Shown in pieces: positions 31,158-34,153 of a stretch of 34,153 bases of DNA; positions within the stretch are counted from its first letter, which is position 1, and each line of letters begins with the position of its first letter. Location: assembly GCA_945903645.1 (NCBI GenBank), contig CAMDOM010000038.1, positions 1 through 34,153 of the forward strand, read 5' to 3'. Under the pieces are notes generated by a model. That model saw nothing but the letters and a program-made list of their open reading frames with translations. It was not told the DNA's origin and did no database searches. This stretch comes from Chryseobacterium gleum (GTDB lineage: Bacteria > Bacteroidota > Bacteroidia > UBA10329). Position numbers and translations under genes: made by a program.

Positions 31158-33338
31158 TCACAGATTGCTTTTCAAGAAGTTCGTCATTTTGGTAAACAGA
31201 TGCAGTCGCGAATGTTCATTTTGAATGGCATGGTCAAGATCTGGATAGGCCATAAAATCAAATTGTTTATTTGCCGAAACTAGTGCATCAACCATGGCCA
31301 TAGTGTTTTGAAAATGGACATTATCGTCACCACTTCCATGAACAAGTAGGTAGCTTCCGCGAAGTTTTTCCACATGGTTTACAGGACTGTTCAGGTCATA
31401 TCCATTTGGGTTTTCTTGCGGTGTGCGCATAAAGCGCTCGGTATAAATATTATCGTAATAGCGCCAATTGGTTACAGGAGCAACTGCAATTGCTGCCTTA
31501 AAATAATAGGCTCCTTTGGTAATTGCCAGCGAGCTGAGATATCCACCATAGCTCCATCCAAATATCCCAATGCGCTTATCATCTGCAAAAGAAAGTGTAG
31601 CGATATACTTGGCGGTTTCGATGCAGTCTTCCGTTTCCAGTTTCCCCAATTCCATGTAAATACTATGCTTAAAATCGCGCCCACGGTTGTCTGTTCCTCT
31701 GGGATCCATAGCCACTACCACGAAGCCCTCTTGTACCATGTATTGCAGCCACAACATATTGGGAACACCCCAATTATCCTCTACGTAAGTGCGACCAGAA
31801 CCACCATATACATAAAGCAACACAGGATATTTTTTAGTAGAGTCCATGTTGGCGGGCTTCATAATCCAAGCATTAAGCGGTGTACCATGGGTAGGTGTGA
31901 TGGTGAAAAACTCTCGCTTTGCAGCCTTGACAGATTCTATTCGTTTTTGCAGACGTTGGTTATCCTTCAATACACGAATTGTGGTGCCTTTGTCATCGTG
32001 CAACGTGGTTACTGGCACTGTATTCGCTGTAGATTGTTTGTTGATAAAGTAGCGCATTCCTGAACTAAAGTCGGCAGCATTGTGGCCTTGTTCTGGCGTT
32101 AGTTTGGTTTTGGTTTTTCCATCAATTGATATGGAATAAACGTGCCTTTGAGTAGAACCTTCTTCGGTGCTTTGGTAAAATAGTTTGGTGTCGTTGGCGT
32201 TCACGCCATATAGTTGGGTTACAATCCAGTTTCCCTTTGTAAGCTGCCGAGACGCTTTTCCTTGCATATCACAGAGGTAAATATGATTGTATCCATCTTT
32301 TTCGCTGGTATAGATGAATCCCTTTCCTGACCGAAGAAACATGAGGTTGTCGCTGATATCAATGTACGTTTTGCTTTCCTCGGTAAGGATGATTTTTGTG
32401 CTTCCAGTAGTAGCATCAGCATGCAGCAAGTCCCATTTGTTTTGCAATCGATTGAGGCGCTGCACCGAAAGCACATTGGCATCGGTTGTCCATTTTATGC
32501 GCGGAATGTATTGGTCCGTTTCTGCTCCAACATCCACTTTCACGCTTGCAGTAGTGGTAGTGTTGGCTATATGAATGCTCACTTTAGAATTCGCCTCACC
32601 AGCTTTGGGATACTTGAAGGTTTCTTGAGATGGATAAAGCTGGCCATCATAGCGCGTCATGCTAAATTCTTTCACTTCTGTTTCATCAAATCGGTAATAG
32701 GCGAGGTATTTACCATCGGGTGACCATTCGAAAGCTTGAGTAAATGAAAATTCTTCCTCATACACCCAATCGCTCATTCCGTTGATGATGGAATTCCACT
32801 TGCCGTCTGAAGTGATGCGGTCCGTTTGGCCCGTAGTAAGATGCTCTATCCATAAATCATTGTCTTTCACATAAGCCACTCTATCGGAAGATGGCGAAAG
32901 CGTGGCGTGATACACATGTTGGCCCTGCGCAATGGGTCGAATTTTTCGGTCAGCGAGGTTCAACACATAATATAAGTAGCTACTTGAACGTCTATACAGC
33001 GGTTTTTTATCCGTGGCAATGAGTACCATCGTTTCATCCGTATTGAAGCTATACTCTTGAAGTTGGATTACTTGATTCTCGAAACGGAGCTCAGAAGCAT
33101 TGATCACGGTACTCACTTCTTGACCCGTGGAATAGAGATATTTAACGATATTCTTGCCATCTGCTGCATCCGTAGTTGCGGTGTAGTGCAATCCATCCTG
33201 CATGGAACGTAGCCCAAAAACACCTTCGGGGCGGTAGGTGCCGTTTTTCCAAATATCTTCTAAGGTGAGTTTTGAATTTTGACAATAAACTTCCCAATTA
33301 CTTGCGAAGAGGATGAAAACCACAGCGATAATGCGCAT
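31158..33338 (-). CDS. Dipeptidyl peptidase IV (S9B serine peptidase), exported
   Basis: The protein is 726 residues from the ATG at 33338. Its signal peptide is MRIIAVVFILFASNWEVYCQ. An eight-bladed propeller (about 20-480) carries DWVYEEEF, the double-Glu motif that binds the peptide N-terminus in DPP-IV. The hydrolase domain has Ser596 in GWSYGGYL, Asp near 672 in GSGDDNVHF and His703 in DLDHAI. It cleaves X-Pro/X-Ala dipeptides from peptide N-termini in the periplasm. The frame opens 16 codons earlier, but only at a TTG, so the ATG giving a clean signal was chosen. It is upstream of the peptide transporter on the same strand. Confidence 0.93.
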   Translation of the reverse strand: MRIIAVVFILFASNWEVYCQNSKLTLEDIWKNGTYRPEGVFGLRSMQDGLHYTATTDAADGKNIVKYLYSTGQEVSTVINASELRFENQVIQLQEYSFNTDETMVLIATDKKPLYRRSSSYLYYVLNLADRKIRPIAQGQHVYHATLSPSSDRVAYVKDNDLWIEHLTTGQTDRITSDGKWNSIINGMSDWVYEEEFSFTQAFEWSPDGKYLAYYRFDETEVKEFSMTRYDGQLYPSQETFKYPKAGEANSKVSIHIANTTTTASVKVDVGAETDQYIPRIKWTTDANVLSVQRLNRLQNKWDLLHADATTGSTKIILTEESKTYIDISDNLMFLRSGKGFIYTSEKDGYNHIYLCDMQGKASRQLTKGNWIVTQLYGVNANDTKLFYQSTEEGSTQRHVYSISIDGKTKTKLTPEQGHNAADFSSGMRYFINKQSTANTVPVTTLHDDKGTTIRVLKDNQRLQKRIESVKAAKREFFTITPTHGTPLNAWIMKPANMDSTKKYPVLLYVYGGSGRTYVEDNWGVPNMLWLQYMVQEGFVVVAMDPRGTDNRGRDFKHSIYMELGKLETEDCIETAKYIATLSFADDKRIGIFGWSYGGYLSSLAITKGAYYFKAAIAVAPVTNWRYYDNIYTERFMRTPQENPNGYDLNSPVNHVEKLRGSYLLVHGSGDDNVHFQNTMAMVDALVSANKQFDFMAYPDLDHAIQNEHSRLHLFTKMTNFLKSNL

Positions 33339-33445
33339 AACGAACAGTGCTTTTTTAAGATGACGCGGCAAAGAACGCAAAGACAATCGTTTACTGAAAA
33401 TGGGCGTTTATGAATTGAAGAGAACCATTCTCGTACAAATTGAAT

Positions 33446-34033
33446 TTAGCCGCGTCTTTCTAGCATTCGAGCAACGTATTTGCCAATAATGTCGAACTCC
33501 AAGTTCACCTGCTCGCCAACAATCAGCCTACCGAAACAAGTATGTTCGTAGGTGTATGGGATAATGGCAACGGTGAAGCCTGAGTTGGTAGAGTTAAATG
33601 CCGTTAGGCTAACTCCATTCACCGTGATTGAACCTTTCTCTACGGTAAAGTGGCCCAAATCTTCGTGTGAGAAGCGAAATAGCCAACTACCATCTTGGGA
33701 TACAATGGACTCAACTTTGCCCAACTGGTCAACATGACCTTGCACAATATGTCCGTCAAATCGACCATTGGCGCTCATGCAGCGTTCTAAATTCACCACA
33801 TCACCGTGTTTCCATTCACCAATCGCGGTTTTTTGAAGAGTTTCGTCAATGGCAGTAACGGTGTGGCGGTTTCCGTCTAATTCCACCACAGTGAGGCAAA
33901 CACCATTATGCGCTACACTTTGGTCTATTTTCAATTCCGAACCAAGAATGCTCGAAATTGTAATGTGGAGGTTTGCGCCTTCGTGCTGCAATCTTTCAAC
34001 CACACCCAGCGTCTCAATAATCCCAGTGAACAT
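33446..34033 (-). CDS. ribE: Riboflavin synthase (alpha chain)
   Basis: The 195-residue protein consists of two lumazine-binding repeats. The first starts MFTGIIETLGVVERL with HNGVCLTVVEL; the second has GHIVQGHVDQLGKV and VNGVSLTAFN. It forms trimers that dismutate two 6,7-dimethyl-8-ribityllumazine molecules to riboflavin and a pyrimidine. The start is the invariant MFTGI and lies three bases after the stop of the partial upstream gene. No FMN riboswitch-like leader is visible, which fits a gene internal to a transcript. Its length is slightly below the usual 200-220. Confidence 0.95.
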   Translation of the reverse strand: MFTGIIETLGVVERLQHEGANLHITISSILGSELKIDQSVAHNGVCLTVVELDGNRHTVTAIDETLQKTAIGEWKHGDVVNLERCMSANGRFDGHIVQGHVDQLGKVESIVSQDGSWLFRFSHEDLGHFTVEKGSITVNGVSLTAFNSTNSGFTVAIIPYTYEHTCFGRLIVGEQVNLEFDIIGKYVARMLERRG

Positions 34034-34036
34034 AGG

Positions 34037-34153
34037 CTAGTTTGAAGGAGGTATATTTTTTCGGAGCAGTTGTAAAAATCCATGAAGACTTCGCGGAACA
34101 ATGCCCATCAATCGAATTTCATTTACTGTAGCGACATAATAGTAGGTTCCATC
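34037..34153 (-). CDS. C-terminal end of an unidentified gene (cut by window edge)
   Basis: An open frame enters at the right edge and stops at the TAG at 34037-34039, giving 38 residues that start DGTYYYVATVNEIRLMG and finish RKNIPPSN. The family is not recognised. The stop is only three bases before the riboflavin synthase ATG, so the two genes are very probably in one operon. Confidence 0.6.
   Translation of the reverse strand, partial: DGTYYYVATVNEIRLMGIVPRSLHGFLQLLRKNIPPSN

Noticed and set aside
31374-32063. 229-codon plus-strand open frame
   Set aside because: It is antisense to the catalytic half of dipeptidyl peptidase IV and has no recognisable domain.
33339-33386. TTG start 16 codons upstream in dipeptidyl peptidase IV
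   Set aside because: It would bury the signal peptide behind a basic extension; the ATG at 33338 gives a normal export signal.
1-34153. CRISPR arrays, tRNA or rRNA genes
   Set aside because: No regularly spaced repeats or recognisable RNA-gene segments were seen on either strand.

Overview
The window looks like chromosomal DNA of a member of the Bacteroidota, probably Flavobacteriia- or Sphingobacteriia-like. Three things support this: type IX secretion C-terminal sorting domains (YPNP motifs) on two exported enzymes, repeated promoters of the Bacteroidota form TTG-N18/19-TAnnTTTG, and starts preceded by A-rich leaders rather than Shine-Dalgarno sequences. No rRNA, tRNA, CRISPR array, transposase or integrase was seen.

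Left flank (1-13.0 kb, AT-rich, scattered housekeeping genes). A DinB-like gene (cut by the left edge) and an exported TPR protein are followed by the RNA helicase RhlE with a ~100-nt leader. Next come a PhoD-like phosphatase carrying a T9SS tail, a YdcH-like small protein, a cystathionine beta-synthase-type enzyme, a DUF1761 membrane protein and a PhoA-type alkaline phosphatase. These are followed by a metal-receptor-fold protein without a signal peptide, an alanine-glyoxylate-type aminotransferase, and an operon of an exported PLP aminotransferase-like lipoprotein with a VanZ-like membrane protein.

Central island (about 13.0-24.6 kb, visibly richer in G+C over most of its length: 37 of 60 bases at 18121-18180 and 36 of 60 at 21961-22020, against 23 of 60 at 2881-2940 and at 13081-13140). 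Its core is one tightly packed minus-strand operon (22479 to 14937). In order it encodes a GT-B-like transferase, an SpsF-type cytidylyltransferase, the two halves of a split transketolase, a glutamate-semialdehyde-aminotransferase-like enzyme, an SDR, a KdsC-like phosphatase, a NeuB-like synthase without the usual C-terminal SAF domain, a 23-codon micro-ORF and an SMR transporter. Together they suggest synthesis, CMP activation and transfer of an unusual (perhaps amino-) ulosonic acid. None of the standard NeuC, Pse or Leg precursor enzymes is present. A secreted sphingomyelinase-like phosphodiesterase lies downstream.

The operon is bracketed by two same-orientation copies of a two-gene module: a sialidase-fold lipoprotein followed by a DUF4833 protein. 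The right copy (22687-24609) is intact. In the left copy (12995-13732) the lipoprotein gene is reduced to a signal-peptide-like start, a stop codon and the last 40 codons. This remnant is too short and too broken to show as an ordinary gene.

Right flank (24.9-34.2 kb, AT-rich). It holds a LysE-family exporter, two small exported proteins, a T9SS-tagged alpha/beta hydrolase, a family 1 beta-glucosidase, a SiaC-like (DUF1987) protein, a POT peptide transporter, a dipeptidyl peptidase IV and riboflavin synthase. The last two enzymes and the transporter fit a peptide-using heterotroph. A partial gene runs off the right edge.
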